Assembly (NCBI RefSeq): GCF_008974285.1
Contig: NZ_BKZV01000006.1
Coordinates: 1-64,000 of the forward strand
Direction of reading: 5' to 3'
Length of the DNA stretch: 64,000 nt
Source: Thermogemmatispora aurantia
GTDB lineage: Bacteria; Chloroflexota; Ktedonobacteria; Ktedonobacterales; Ktedonobacteraceae
In this document: positions 25,708-34,353 of the stretch, piece after piece
Numbering within the stretch: position 1 is the stretch's first letter
Layout of the letters: the number at the start of each line of letters is the position of its first letter
The notes under the pieces: model-generated
The model's input: the letters and a program-made list of their open reading frames with translations, nothing else
What the model was told of the DNA's origin: nothing
Databases searched by the model: none
Position numbers and translations under genes: made by a program

Positions 25708-27069
25708 ATGCTTTCCACGCAAGCGATACCGCAATCATGGGGGCGTTACCCACGCGTCAAACCGGCGCGCGTCGTACCGATCTACTGGCGCGATCAACTG
25801 CCTGATCTGCGGACCCTGCCCGGGCCGCTGCTGGCCTACGGCTATGGCCGCAGCTATGGCGATAGCTGTCTTAACGAAAATGGAACGGTGCTGGTGACCA
25901 GTCACCTGCGGCGTTTTCTGGCTTTTGATGAAGAGCAAGGACTGTTGCGCTGCGAGGCCGGCGTCTCGCTGGCCGAGGTTCTGGATCTGATTGTGCCTCG
26001 GGGCTGGTTCCTGCCGGTCTCTCCGGGCACGAAATTTGTATCGGTGGGTGGGGCGATCGCCAACGATATTCATGGCAAGAACCATCATAAGGCGGGGACC
26101 TTCGGCTGCCACGTCACGCGCTTCGAGTTGCTGCGCTCGAATGGCGAGCGCCTGGTCTGCTCGCCGACTGAGAATCGCGAGCTGTTTGAGGCAACAATCG
26201 GCGGCCTCGGCCTAACGGGCTTGATCCTCTGGGCCGAATTTCGCTTGAAGCGCATTCACAATCCCTATATCGATATGGAGCGTATCCGCTACGATTCGCT
26301 CGAAGAGTTTATGGAGCTGTGCGCCGAATCCGACGAGCAGTATGAGTATACGGTAGCCTGGGTCGACTGCCTGGCCAGCGGAAGCAAGCTCGGACGAGGC
26401 ATCTTTATGCGCGGCAATCATAATCAGTCTCCCGACTATGCTCGCAAGCCGCTGCCGCGCAAGCTGCCGCTGGCTGTGCCCGTGGATCTGCCTTCCTTTA
26501 CCTTGAACACGCTAACGCTGAAAATCTTCAATACACTCTATGATCACTCTCAGCTTCAGAAGCGTGTCTTTAAAGTAATTCCTTATGAACCTTTCTTCTA
26601 CCCTCTAGACTCTATTCATGACTGGAACCGCATGTATGGACCACGCGGGTTCTTCCAGTATCAGTGTGTGGTGCCGTACGATCAGGGCTACGATGTGATG
26701 AAGGAGATCCTGCAGCGCATCAGTCGCTCCGGTCAGGGTTCGTTCCTGGCGGTCCTGAAGAAGTTTGGTGACGTACGCTCGCCTGGCCTGCTCTCCTTCC
26801 CGCGCCCGGGCCTGACCCTGGCGCTGGATTTCGCCAACCAGGGGCCGAAGACCCTGCGCCTCTTCGACGAGCTGGACGCGCTGGTGCGCGAGAGCGGCGG
26901 GGCGCTTTACCCGGCCAAGGATGCCCGCATGCATGGCGAGGATTTCAAGCGCTTCTTCCCACGCTGGCAGGAGTTTATGCGCTATGTTGATCCGAAGTTC
27001 TCATCCAGTTTCTGGCGGCGGATGGCCCTCGTACCCTCGCGGGAACAGTCTGCCACGGTAGAGGTTTGA
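25708..27069 (+). CDS. FAD-dependent oxidase, DprE1-like
   Basis: The 453-residue protein resembles decaprenylphosphoryl-ribose 2'-oxidase (DprE1). The PCMH FAD-binding domain has AYGYGRSYGDSCLN and PVSPGTKFVSVGGAIANDIHGKNHHKAGTF in pieces that match DprE1 closely, and the C-terminal D-arabinono-lactone-oxidase-like domain has FLAVLKKFGD. With DprE2, DprE1 epimerises polyprenyl-phosphoryl ribose to arabinose in mycobacteria. The residue equivalent to mycobacterial Cys387 (context WNICVDF) is Ala here (LTLALDF). The SDR gene follows after 2 bases, matching the mycobacterial pair. The true sugar-lipid substrate in this organism is unknown. Confidence 0.82.
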   Translation: MLSTQAIPQSWGRYPRVKPARVVPIYWRDQLPDLRTLPGPLLAYGYGRSYGDSCLNENGTVLVTSHLRRFLAFDEEQGLLRCEAGVSLAEVLDLIVPRGWFLPVSPGTKFVSVGGAIANDIHGKNHHKAGTFGCHVTRFELLRSNGERLVCSPTENRELFEATIGGLGLTGLILWAEFRLKRIHNPYIDMERIRYDSLEEFMELCAESDEQYEYTVAWVDCLASGSKLGRGIFMRGNHNQSPDYARKPLPRKLPLAVPVDLPSFTLNTLTLKIFNTLYDHSQLQKRVFKVIPYEPFFYPLDSIHDWNRMYGPRGFFQYQCVVPYDQGYDVMKEILQRISRSGQGSFLAVLKKFGDVRSPGLLSFPRPGLTLALDFANQGPKTLRLFDELDALVRESGGALYPAKDARMHGEDFKRFFPRWQEFMRYVDPKFSSSFWRRMALVPSREQSATVEV

Positions 27070-27071
27070 CT

Positions 27072-27815
27072 ATGGTGTTGCAGAAAGTTGTGATTGTTGG
27101 CGCAACCTCGGCCATCGCCTACGAGGCGGCGAAGTGCATGGCGGCCCGAGGCGCCGAGTTGTTTCTGGTTGGGCGCAACCCGGAAAAGCTGGAGACGGTG
27201 GCCGCCGATCTGCAGGTGCGTGGGGCTCAGCGCATCGAAACCTTTGTCCTGGATGTCAACGATGTAGCGCGCCATCAGGAGATGCTCGACGCCGCCGTAG
27301 CCGCCTTCGGCTGGCTGGATGGCTTGCTGATCGCGCACGGTACTCTCGGCGATCAGCATAAGTGCGAGCTGAGCGTTGAGGAGACGCTGCGCGAGTTTCA
27401 GACCAATGCCCTCAGTGTCATCGCGCTGCTGACGCTGGCCGCGAACTATTTTGAGCAGCGTGGGCGCGGCTGCATTGCGGTGCTCTCTTCGGTAGCAGGC
27501 GATCGCGGTCGCCCCAGCAACTATGTCTATGGTGCAGCCAAGGGGGCGGTCTCCCTCTTCTTACAGGGCCTGCGTGCTCGCCTGGCCAGGCACGGCGTGG
27601 CCGTCGTGACCATTAAACCAGGACTGGTCGATACACCAATGACGGCCCATCTGCGCAAGGGACTGCTCTTCGCCAGCGCGCGCCGCGTTGGTCGTGGCGT
27701 CTACCGGGCCATGCAGCAGGGCCGTCCGGTGGTCTATTTGCCCGGCTATTGGCGCCTGGTGATGCTCATTATTCGTCTGATTCCTGAGCGCGTCTTTCAG
27801 CGCCTCTCGCTCTAG
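27072..27815 (+). CDS. Short-chain dehydrogenase, DprE2-like
   Basis: The 247-residue SDR has a variant nucleotide motif VVIVGATSAIAYEAAK (TSAIA replacing GxGIG, as in DprE2), LDVND, AHGTLGDQ, the active site YVYGAAKGA (YxxxK) and KPGLVDTPMT. Paired with the oxidase upstream, it would reduce the keto intermediate with NAD(P)H. ATG 27072 follows GAGG at a 7-base spacing. An in-frame TTG at 27066 overlaps the upstream stop and is less likely. A hydrophobic C terminus (GYWRLVMLIIRLI) suggests membrane contact, again as in DprE2. Confidence 0.83.
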   Translation: MVLQKVVIVGATSAIAYEAAKCMAARGAELFLVGRNPEKLETVAADLQVRGAQRIETFVLDVNDVARHQEMLDAAVAAFGWLDGLLIAHGTLGDQHKCELSVEETLREFQTNALSVIALLTLAANYFEQRGRGCIAVLSSVAGDRGRPSNYVYGAAKGAVSLFLQGLRARLARHGVAVVTIKPGLVDTPMTAHLRKGLLFASARRVGRGVYRAMQQGRPVVYLPGYWRLVMLIIRLIPERVFQRLSL

Positions 27816-27827
27816 CCTGCTGCCGGC

Positions 27828-30401
27828 TCAAGGCAGAGGCAGGTAGGTGACTTGGCCGTTGGGCCCGACCTCCAGGAGGTAGAGGGGGCGGCCTGGGAAG
27901 GCGCGGCGCAGGCGCTCAAACTCCTCTGGCTCGCTGGCCCTGGCATAGATGATATCCCCCTGCCCTAAGAGGGGATTATTGAGGGGGAAGAGGACGAAAT
28001 CGTAGAGGGTCAGGTCGGTGGTGACGACAATGGCGTGGTGCACCGGCGGCTGGTAGATGGCCTGCAGATTGATCTGCGTTCCGGCTGGCAGCCCGCTGTA
28101 GTTCTGATAGAGGCTGATCTGTCGCGGGGTGTAGTAGAGAAGATTACAGGCCAGGAGTCCACTGAAGAGCAAGACCGTCAGCGGGCAGCTTTGTGCCAGC
28201 AGACCCACCAGGGAGCGCCCGATGATCGGTTCTTGCTCTGCTGTCGTCTGAGGGAGCGCACTGGCCCCCTGCTGAGGCTGGCCCGCCCGGCTGACCGAGC
28301 GACCTCTCCAAGCCTGCCCAATGCTCCGGGCAATGGCCTGCTCGTAGCGGGCCAGGGCCACCAGACCGCGGGCACTCAGCATGAGTAGAAAGGGTAGCGT
28401 CTCGTAGAGGTAGCGCGGCCCCAGATAGATGCCGTGGTAAAAGTAGCCCACAAAAGCCAGCGCGATAGCCGCCGTCCCCGCTAACAGTAGCCAGTCTGCG
28501 ATCCGGCTCTGGCCGCTCACGAAGGGCAACAGCGGCAGGGCCAGCGTGAGATAGAAGGGCCAGCCGAAGAGATCGATCGCCAGAATCGTGAGCTGCTCGT
28601 CAAGGTTGACCAGACCGGCGGCCAGAGTGTGGGCGCCGTAGAAGCCGATACCCTGACCGAAGCCCCAGCGGTCGCCAGCGAAGAACAGCTCGCGCGGAGT
28701 AATCAACGGGTTGCCCGTCAGGGCCAGATTGTACAGCAGGTCGAGGATGAAGAAGAGCAAAAGGATCAGACTGGAGACGGTCAAGGCTCGTAGCCAGGCA
28801 TCCGGCCAGGGACGCCAGCGTCGCCAGGCAGCAAAGAGGGTGGCACCGCTCAGCATAGCAATATAAAGCAGCGCCACCTGCTCGCGTGTCAGATAAGCCA
28901 GCCCGAAGCAGAGCGCTGCCAGGGGTGGTCCCCAGAGCTTGCCCTCTTGCTGAAAGCGGAGCAGCGCCCAGAAACCCCAGACAAGATAGAAGAGTGTAAT
29001 AGTGTGACTGAGGTAGGAGGCCGCCAGATAGCTATAGAACGGTGAGAGCACCCCCAGCAGCACAGTCAGCGTAGCGACCGTGCGGTCGTAGAGACGGGCA
29101 GCAATGAGACCGATGCCCAGCAGAGCTAATGTCCCGAGGATCGGCTCGACGGCGTAGGGCAGACCGAGCCAGAAGCCCGGCACCAACGTGAGAGCGGTGC
29201 CGGGTGGATATTGAGCGAACCAGCGACCGTCAAACTGAACCATGAAGGGACCGGGAAAGAGGTCGGGCGTAGGCGGAAGGGGTACAGCTAGCCGCCCCTG
29301 GGCGTACATTTTGGCGGCGAAGACGTAAGCGGCAGCATCATAGATATGAGGCTGGCCATTGTACTCGACCCGCGCAATCCAGAGCGTATAGCCCAAAGAG
29401 GCGATCAGGGCAAGCAAGGCCAGTGGATGCAACGCCGTTGTCAGGCGCTGCCACCAGCCTATGAGGAAATCAGGCACTCGTTGGCCGCAGGCAGTCCACC
29501 AGGACCGCTGCCGAGCGCGAGCGCAGCCAGCGCCTTCCTGGTTGGCGTGAGAGGTGGCTAGACGTCGGGCAGCAACCAGTCGCTGACCCACCAGCGAGCC
29601 GATACTGGTCAAGGCGCTGGTGATCAGCGTCAACAGAAGCAGCAAAGCCGTGGCCCAGAGCAGCGAGCGCACCAGGGTATCAACGACCTCGGCCCCGAAT
29701 GGCACGGCATCGAGCGGAAAAAAGACGCTCCTCATAGACTGGGCTGATCCTGTTCCCTGTTGAGAGGACAGCTCTGGGGTGAGCCAGATCAAGCTCAGAC
29801 TGCGATCGTTACGATCCAGCGTAATCTGCAGCATGCCACCGCTGGCGGTCATCAAAATCAGCGAGCGCGGCGTCTCCGGTCGTTGCAGCTCAAGATGCAG
29901 ACGCAGCGTCGTGCTCCCCGGCAGACTCACCGTCGTCGAGGGAGCAGGCCAGGCGACGGCCTGTAGCAGACGGTTGCCACTCCAAACCTGGAGATTGCGC
30001 CAGCGACTGCTCCCCCCTAAGTCGCGCATCCAGCTTTGAAAGCGGTAGTACCATGAAGAGGAGATACTATGAATATAGGAGAGATCGAGCGTGAAGTTAT
30101 TGGTGCTATCGCTACCGTCGATCTGGTACTCCTGAAGAGCGGGGTCCTGGGCTGGCAGGCGCAGCCCTATGAGAGGCGCCAGATGGCCTAAGGTGAGGCG
30201 CTGGCCTCCCACAAGCAACGACGTCATACCCGACTGGCTCACCACCTCCACCGGCAGGGCGGCCTGATAGCACCAGGCATCGGCCCCTAACAAGAGCAGC
30301 AACAGGCCGCCGAGCAACGCGCAACGCCAGAGCCAGGAGATCGCCCGACGTCGCTCTCGCGTCGGCTCAGTGTGGGGAGGGGCTTCTGCACTGCTGGCCA
30401 T
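27828..30401 (-). CDS. Polytopic membrane glycosyltransferase-like protein
   Basis: The 857-residue protein has an N-terminal membrane helix (~22-45), a ~180-residue soluble beta-rich domain, a second helix (~240) and then about ten helices. These start LHPLALLALIASLGYTLWIARVEYNGQPHIYDAAAYVFAAKMYAQG; the D after Y-x-I-Y is in the position of the catalytic acid of GT-C (ArnT/PMT) enzymes. GT-C enzymes use polyprenyl-phosphate sugars, which fits the adjacent convergent DprE1/E2-like pair, but the link is inference. ATG 30401 follows GGAAGGA. No exact family is recognised. Confidence 0.65.
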   Translation of the reverse strand: MASSAEAPPHTEPTRERRRAISWLWRCALLGGLLLLLLGADAWCYQAALPVEVVSQSGMTSLLVGGQRLTLGHLAPLIGLRLPAQDPALQEYQIDGSDSTNNFTLDLSYIHSISSSWYYRFQSWMRDLGGSSRWRNLQVWSGNRLLQAVAWPAPSTTVSLPGSTTLRLHLELQRPETPRSLILMTASGGMLQITLDRNDRSLSLIWLTPELSSQQGTGSAQSMRSVFFPLDAVPFGAEVVDTLVRSLLWATALLLLLTLITSALTSIGSLVGQRLVAARRLATSHANQEGAGCARARQRSWWTACGQRVPDFLIGWWQRLTTALHPLALLALIASLGYTLWIARVEYNGQPHIYDAAAYVFAAKMYAQGRLAVPLPPTPDLFPGPFMVQFDGRWFAQYPPGTALTLVPGFWLGLPYAVEPILGTLALLGIGLIAARLYDRTVATLTVLLGVLSPFYSYLAASYLSHTITLFYLVWGFWALLRFQQEGKLWGPPLAALCFGLAYLTREQVALLYIAMLSGATLFAAWRRWRPWPDAWLRALTVSSLILLLFFILDLLYNLALTGNPLITPRELFFAGDRWGFGQGIGFYGAHTLAAGLVNLDEQLTILAIDLFGWPFYLTLALPLLPFVSGQSRIADWLLLAGTAAIALAFVGYFYHGIYLGPRYLYETLPFLLMLSARGLVALARYEQAIARSIGQAWRGRSVSRAGQPQQGASALPQTTAEQEPIIGRSLVGLLAQSCPLTVLLFSGLLACNLLYYTPRQISLYQNYSGLPAGTQINLQAIYQPPVHHAIVVTTDLTLYDFVLFPLNNPLLGQGDIIYARASEPEEFERLRRAFPGRPLYLLEVGPNGQVTYLPLP

Positions 30402-30617
30402 GCCTATCCTTCCACCTCATCTGCATACAGACCGGAGCGCATCCCAAAGTGTCATAAACCACGCCTGCTCTTCACAAAGCGACTCGTCCCAGCCGTCACT
30501 GACGCCCCCTGCTCCTTTTCGTACTGTGCGCAGGGCAACAGGACAGTAGGGCAGCGGGAGGCGCTCCCAACTGGCGCCCATAGATAGCAGGCCGGCCAAG
30601 GCCGGAGGCGTGTTCAC

Positions 30618-31373
30618 TCATGGTTTGAGGCGCTTGCGCTGCTCCTGCTGGCGCAGAGCTTCATAAAGAACAATGCTCCCGGCGACCGCCGCATTCAGCG
30701 ACTGGATACGCCCCCGCATTGGAATGCTTACCAGCAGATCACAATGTTCGCGTACCAGACGATGTAACCCCTTGGCCTCGCTGCCCACCACTAAAGCCAG
30801 CGGTCCCGTCAGATCGACCTCGGTATAGTGCTGGCGGGCGCTGGCGTCCAGGCCGATCACCCAAATATTCTGCTGCTTCAAAAACTCGATGCAGCGTGTC
30901 AAATTGGTCTCACGGGCGATCAGCAGATGCTCGGTGGCGCCGGCAGAGGTCTTGACCACTGCGGGAGTAATTTCCGCAGCACGATGCTCTGGAATAACGA
31001 CCCCGTGCACTCCGGCGGCCTCAGCGCTACGCAGCAAAGAACCCAGATTCGTAACGTCCTGCAACGCATCCAGAATCAGCACAAAGGGGTCTTCCTGGCG
31101 CTCAGCGGCGCAGGCCAGGATCTCATCGAGGCTGGCGTAACGGCGCGACTCCACCACGGCAATACAGCCCTGATGGACAGCGCCGCTGCTTAACTGATCG
31201 AGGCGTGGACGAGGCACGCTCTCGATCGGGATCGAACGTCGTTGCGCCTCCTCGACGATGGCCCGGAGAGCTGGCGCCTCGCGCAATCCCTCGGCCAGAA
31301 GCAGGCGTTTGACCCGGCGCGATGAGCGCAGGGTCTCCAACACTGGATTGCGGCCCCAGACATAATCGGGCAT
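30618..31373 (-). CDS. rlmB: 23S rRNA 2'-O-ribose methyltransferase (SpoU/TrmH family)
   Basis: The 251-residue SPOUT methyltransferase opens with WGRNPVLETL and an L30e-like substrate-binding domain. It continues with the SpoU motifs LDALQDVTNLGSLLRSAEA (motif 1), LVVGSEAKGLHRLVREHCD (motif 2) and IPMRGRIQSLNAAVAGSIVLYE (motif 3), which form the SAM knot. RlmB modifies G2251 in 23S rRNA; TrmH homologues modify tRNA. The NPVLE opening and the domain order favour RlmB. Confidence 0.88.
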   Translation of the reverse strand: MPDYVWGRNPVLETLRSSRRVKRLLLAEGLREAPALRAIVEEAQRRSIPIESVPRPRLDQLSSGAVHQGCIAVVESRRYASLDEILACAAERQEDPFVLILDALQDVTNLGSLLRSAEAAGVHGVVIPEHRAAEITPAVVKTSAGATEHLLIARETNLTRCIEFLKQQNIWVIGLDASARQHYTEVDLTGPLALVVGSEAKGLHRLVREHCDLLVSIPMRGRIQSLNAAVAGSIVLYEALRQQEQRKRLKP

Positions 31374-31500
31374 AGCACTCCCTCAGCGGACGAAGGTTAA
31401 CGGAGCAGACCTGTTTGATAAAGCAAAGCAACCACAGCACTCCTGAGACCGACCCGAGCTGATGACGTTGGGCCAGGTGCCAGGCCATCAGAGAAAGAAG

Positions 31501-31540
31501 GGACAGCCTGTCAAGATAGAGGGGAAAAGCCAGGCTGTCC
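31501..31540 (-). terminator. Terminator after rnhB
   Basis: GGACAGCCTG (31501-31510) and CAGGCTGTCC (31531-31540) form a perfect 10-bp stem immediately after the rnhB stop. On the minus strand a T-rich CTTCTTTCTCT follows. Confidence 0.6.
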
Positions 31541-31541
31541 T

Positions 31542-32315
31542 CTAGAATCGGGCATCTTCCTCCTGCTCCACGGATTCCAGCGGCATGGTTGGCAGAGGCG
31601 TCTCAGCGGCTTCAGACTCGGGCAGGGCGCTGAAAAGACCAGCGACCAGCTCGCGTACTGGGGCAAAGCTTCGACGATGATGCGGACTCACGCCATAGCG
31701 GCGCAGGGCGGCAAGATGAGCCTCCGTCCCATAGCCCTTATGGCGGTCGAAACCATAGACAGGAAACTCCTCGTGGAGGCGCTCCATCAGGTGATCACGC
31801 GTCACCTTCGCAATCACAGAAGCCGCGGCAATCGAGAGGCAGCGCGCATCACCCTTGATCAGAGGGCGCTGGGGCAGAGGGATGCCAGGCAGCGTCAACG
31901 CATCCAGCAGCAGGGCCTCTGGTCGAACCTGCAGCTGAGCCAGGGCCTCGCGCATAGCCCAACGTGTGGCTTCCAAGATGTTGCGCGCGTCGATCAACTC
32001 CACTGGGGCTATGCCTACACCTACGGCGAGCGCCCGCTGCTGAATCACCGCATACATTCGCTCGCGCTGCGCGGGAGTCATCTGTTTCGAATCGCGCAGC
32101 TTCGTACGTAAAAATAGCGCAGCCGAATCCTGATCGGACTCGGCTTCAGGCGTCTCAGCCGCCGGTGTCAGCCGGGCCAGTTGCTCGACAGGAAGAATCA
32201 CGGCGGCGGCGACCACTGGACCGGCCAGGCAACCACGGCCAGCCTCATCCAGCCCGGCGACGAAGCGGTAGCCCTGAGCAAGCAGCGCCAGCTCTTCCTC
32301 TAAGGTTGGCTCCAT
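31542..32315 (-). CDS. rnhB: Ribonuclease HII
   Basis: The 257-residue enzyme removes RNA from RNA-DNA hybrids and misinserted ribonucleotides. The first catalytic motif is [21 protein letters not shown] (DEAGRG), then [14 protein letters not shown], the LLLDA aspartate, and [11 protein letters not shown] with the FDRHKGYGT block. An acidic tail and a ~25-residue insertion ([19 protein letters not shown]) between motifs lengthen it over the usual ~200. ATG 32315 is preceded by AGAGGAGAC; the frame from 32366 is longer but lacks conservation. It is downstream of rplS, the common rplS-rnhB order. Confidence 0.92.
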   Translation of the reverse strand: MEPTLEEELALLAQGYRFVAGLDEAGRGCLAGPVVAAAVILPVEQLARLTPAAETPEAESDQDSAALFLRTKLRDSKQMTPAQRERMYAVIQQRALAVGVGIAPVELIDARNILEATRWAMREALAQLQVRPEALLLDALTLPGIPLPQRPLIKGDARCLSIAAASVIAKVTRDHLMERLHEEFPVYGFDRHKGYGTEAHLAALRRYGVSPHHRRSFAPVRELVAGLFSALPESEAAETPLPTMPLESVEQEEDARF

Positions 32316-32523
32316 GTCTCCTCTCTGCTGCCTCGGTTTCGCGCTCGCGCTCCTCCTTTCCCGCACCAGCTGAGCTGGAAGCAGGCTCAGCGATTACCTG
32401 GTCGGTGTCAGGGCTGCCGGCCTCACCAGCCGCCGGGCGAGCGATGAAGAGATAGCGAGCGAGCAAAGGAGAAACAACAGAGCGTCTCAACAGAGCATAG
32501 AGAAGGCTGCCCACGAGGGGCAA

Positions 32524-32988
32524 CTACTCCTCGCCCCCGCGCTCCTCGCCCAACGCCTCGCGAGCTGCCGCGGCAGCCTCCCTGGCGGCAATCTCGGCCT
32601 TGCGCATCGGGCGGATCTCCTTCAGGCGGGCCGACTTACCGGAACGCTCGCGCAGATAATACAGCTGCTTACGGCGCACCCGCGCGTGACGGAGCACCTC
32701 AATCTTCTCAAGGCGGGGTGAATGGAGCAGAAAAGTACGCTCCACACCAATCCCATGTGCAGCGATGCGGCGCACGGTAAAGGTTCGATTGACGCCGCCG
32801 CCGTGTAAGCGAATCACAACCCCCTCGAAGGGCTGAACGCGCTCATCTTTACCCTCACCGATGCGCACAAGCAGACGGACCGTATCACCGGACTTAATCT
32901 CCGGCACATCCTTACGCATCTGCGAGCGCTCTACTGCCTCCAGCAGTGCGCGTCCGGCGGGCTTTGGAATCTCCTGTTTCTCGGCCAT
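32524..32988 (-). CDS. rplS: 50S ribosomal protein L19
   Basis: The 154-residue protein has the L19 core: [79 protein letters not shown], then GKSARLKE. L19 sits at the 30S-50S interface. It has an Ala/Glu-rich C-terminal extension of ~35 residues beyond the usual ~115. ATG 32988 (MAEKQEIP) follows GGAGG at ~11 bases. The GTG at 33006 overlaps that ribosome site and is rejected. Confidence 0.95.
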   Translation of the reverse strand: MAEKQEIPKPAGRALLEAVERSQMRKDVPEIKSGDTVRLLVRIGEGKDERVQPFEGVVIRLHGGGVNRTFTVRRIAAHGIGVERTFLLHSPRLEKIEVLRHARVRRKQLYYLRERSGKSARLKEIRPMRKAEIAAREAAAAAREALGEERGGEE

Positions 32989-33006
32989 ATTCCCAGAAAC
33001 CTCCAC

Positions 33007-33371
33007 TCCGCTCCATTACGCCACCAGGGCAGGCGACCGCGACGAGGCCCGCTCTTTTCGCATCTCTGGACGGGAGACCTCTCTCACTGGCTAACTGGTT
33101 CGCTGCCGCCGTACTGGAGACAAGCAGACAGCAACCAGGCCGTGCAATCCGGCTGGCTCTGATTCTGGTAGCGCCTGGATAGACGGATTGAGACAACACC
33201 AAAGCAGGCGGCAATGAGCCGGCTTGCTACGAACCGACCTCTTGCGCTGCTCTCTATCGTTGTGAAGACTATCTTTGCTGAAGAAAGGCCAGAAGGCCCT
33301 TTCGCCTACTTCGGGCCGACACTCAGCAGCCCTACCTGTAGCAGCTGAGCGGCCACTGGCTTGACTCTCAC
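33007..33371. other. Intergenic region with rpsT terminator candidate
   Basis: No gene is seen. GAAAGGCC (33283-33290), AGAA and GGCCCTTTC (33295-33303) form a hairpin downstream of rpsT on the minus strand. It is followed there by TTCTTC, so it is a plausible rpsT terminator. Confidence 0.45.
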
Positions 33372-33665
33372 CTAGCTACCGACCTGGGCCTGCTGAGGAG
33401 AGCTGGCGGCTTTCGCGCTATTGAAGAGTTTCATCAAACGCGACTTGCGGCGCGCGGCATTATTGGGATGCAGCACACCTTTCTTCACAGCGCGATCCAG
33501 CGTACTGATAGCATTGCGCACCGCCGCCTCAGCATCAAGGCCGCTTGCAATTGCCAGGCGAGCCTTTTTAATCGCCGTCTTGACCGACGACTTCACGCTG
33601 CGGTTATACAAGCGCCGCTTGCGCTCCTGACGCAGGCGTTTCTCCGCTGACTTCGTGTTGGGCAT
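33372..33665 (-). CDS. rpsT: 30S ribosomal protein S20
   Basis: The 97-residue protein begins [34 protein letters not shown] and has the conserved [19 protein letters not shown] block. It is an all-helical primary binder of the 5' domain of 16S rRNA. The C-terminal tail is Ser/Ala/Gln-rich. A strong minus-strand promoter lies ~450 bases upstream (34120-34148). Confidence 0.96.
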   Translation of the reverse strand: MPNTKSAEKRLRQERKRRLYNRSVKSSVKTAIKKARLAIASGLDAEAAVRNAISTLDRAVKKGVLHPNNAARRKSRLMKLFNSAKAASSPQQAQVGS

Positions 33666-33848
33666 AGAAGCTTATCGAACCTCCCCGCTTCCTTAGCGAT
33701 AATCACACGACAGCTACTTGTTGACGCCTTTCACTCACACGACGAGGGTCTCGCTGCTGACCGTGGCAGCTCGCCCGTTATAGCCTGACACTCGGCTCTC
33801 CTTGAAGAGTGCTCCTCGGCGGTGGGGTCCAGCGCGGGCGGTGCGTCG

Positions 33849-33879
33849 CGTCACATGACGTCACGTTGCATCACGTCAC
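33849..33879. repeat. Three direct CGTCAC repeats
   Basis: CGTCAC occurs at 33849, 33859 and 33874, each next to A/C-rich bases, ~190 bases upstream of rpsT. The 10-base step is close to one helical turn, so it could be a protein-binding array, but chance is possible. Confidence 0.3.
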
Positions 33880-34081
33880 AGCGCAGCCGCCCCGTTGAGG
33901 CGCCAGCGACCTGGCCAACTGGCTCGATGGAGGTCGAGCCTTTGCCAGCGTGGCCTGGTTGGTGGTCTTATGCCGTGTTGCGCTCCTTGCCAGGCGACGC
34001 CTCTCTGGTGTCTGCTTGCTGTCTATGGATCAACTGGCTGGCTACTAACTTGGTTGCCTGATTCGTGCAAGCAAGATAAGA

Positions 34082-34100
34082 CCGGCGCATTGGGCGCCGG
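34082..34100 (-). terminator. Hairpin just downstream of a minus-strand promoter
   Basis: CCGGCGC (34082-34088) pairs with GCGCCGG (34094-34100) across five bases. On the minus strand TCTTATCTTG follows. It begins ~13 bases after the predicted transcription start, so it may be an attenuator or the 5' hairpin of a leader RNA. Confidence 0.4.
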
Positions 34101-34119
34101 ATAGGGTGAGTGCTCAAGG

Positions 34120-34148
34120 ATTGTAACATAGCCGGCGCCGGTTGTCAA
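34120..34148 (-). promoter_or_regulatory. Strong sigma-70 promoter reading toward rpsT
   Basis: On the minus strand TTGACA (34143-34148), a 17-bp spacer ending TGT and TACAAT (34120-34125) give a near-consensus extended -10 promoter. The next gene in that direction is rpsT, ~450 bases away. No gene lies between. Confidence 0.75.
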
Positions 34149-34260
34149 ACGCTCTTTCTCCCTGATCGTCCTGCTCCTGGCTGGCCGTGTGCTGCCTAGC
34201 GTTGGCGCCGTGTAGGGGTGAAGCTCGATGAAGAAGCCGGGTGGGCAAGGCAAGAAAGCA

Positions 34261-34294
34261 GAGCAAGGGAGATCTGGCCAGACCTCCCTTGCTC
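34261..34294 (-). terminator. Terminator after the L,D-transpeptidase gene
   Basis: GAGCAAGGGAG (34261-34271) pairs perfectly with CTCCCTTGCTC (34284-34294), with an inner TCTGG/CCAGA stem. On the minus strand it is followed by TGCTTTCTTGCC. Confidence 0.7.
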
Positions 34295-34353
34295 TCGTCG
34301 GAAGAGAGATCGAGGTGGTTGCGTCTATAACAAGGCAGAATCTGACAGTATGG

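Noticed and set aside
32245-32523. 92-residue frame between rplS and rnhB
   Set aside because: It would start with TTG at the rplS stop and overlap the rnhB start by ~70 bases. A hydrophobic start is visible but there is no ribosome site or homology I recognise. It remains a weak possibility.
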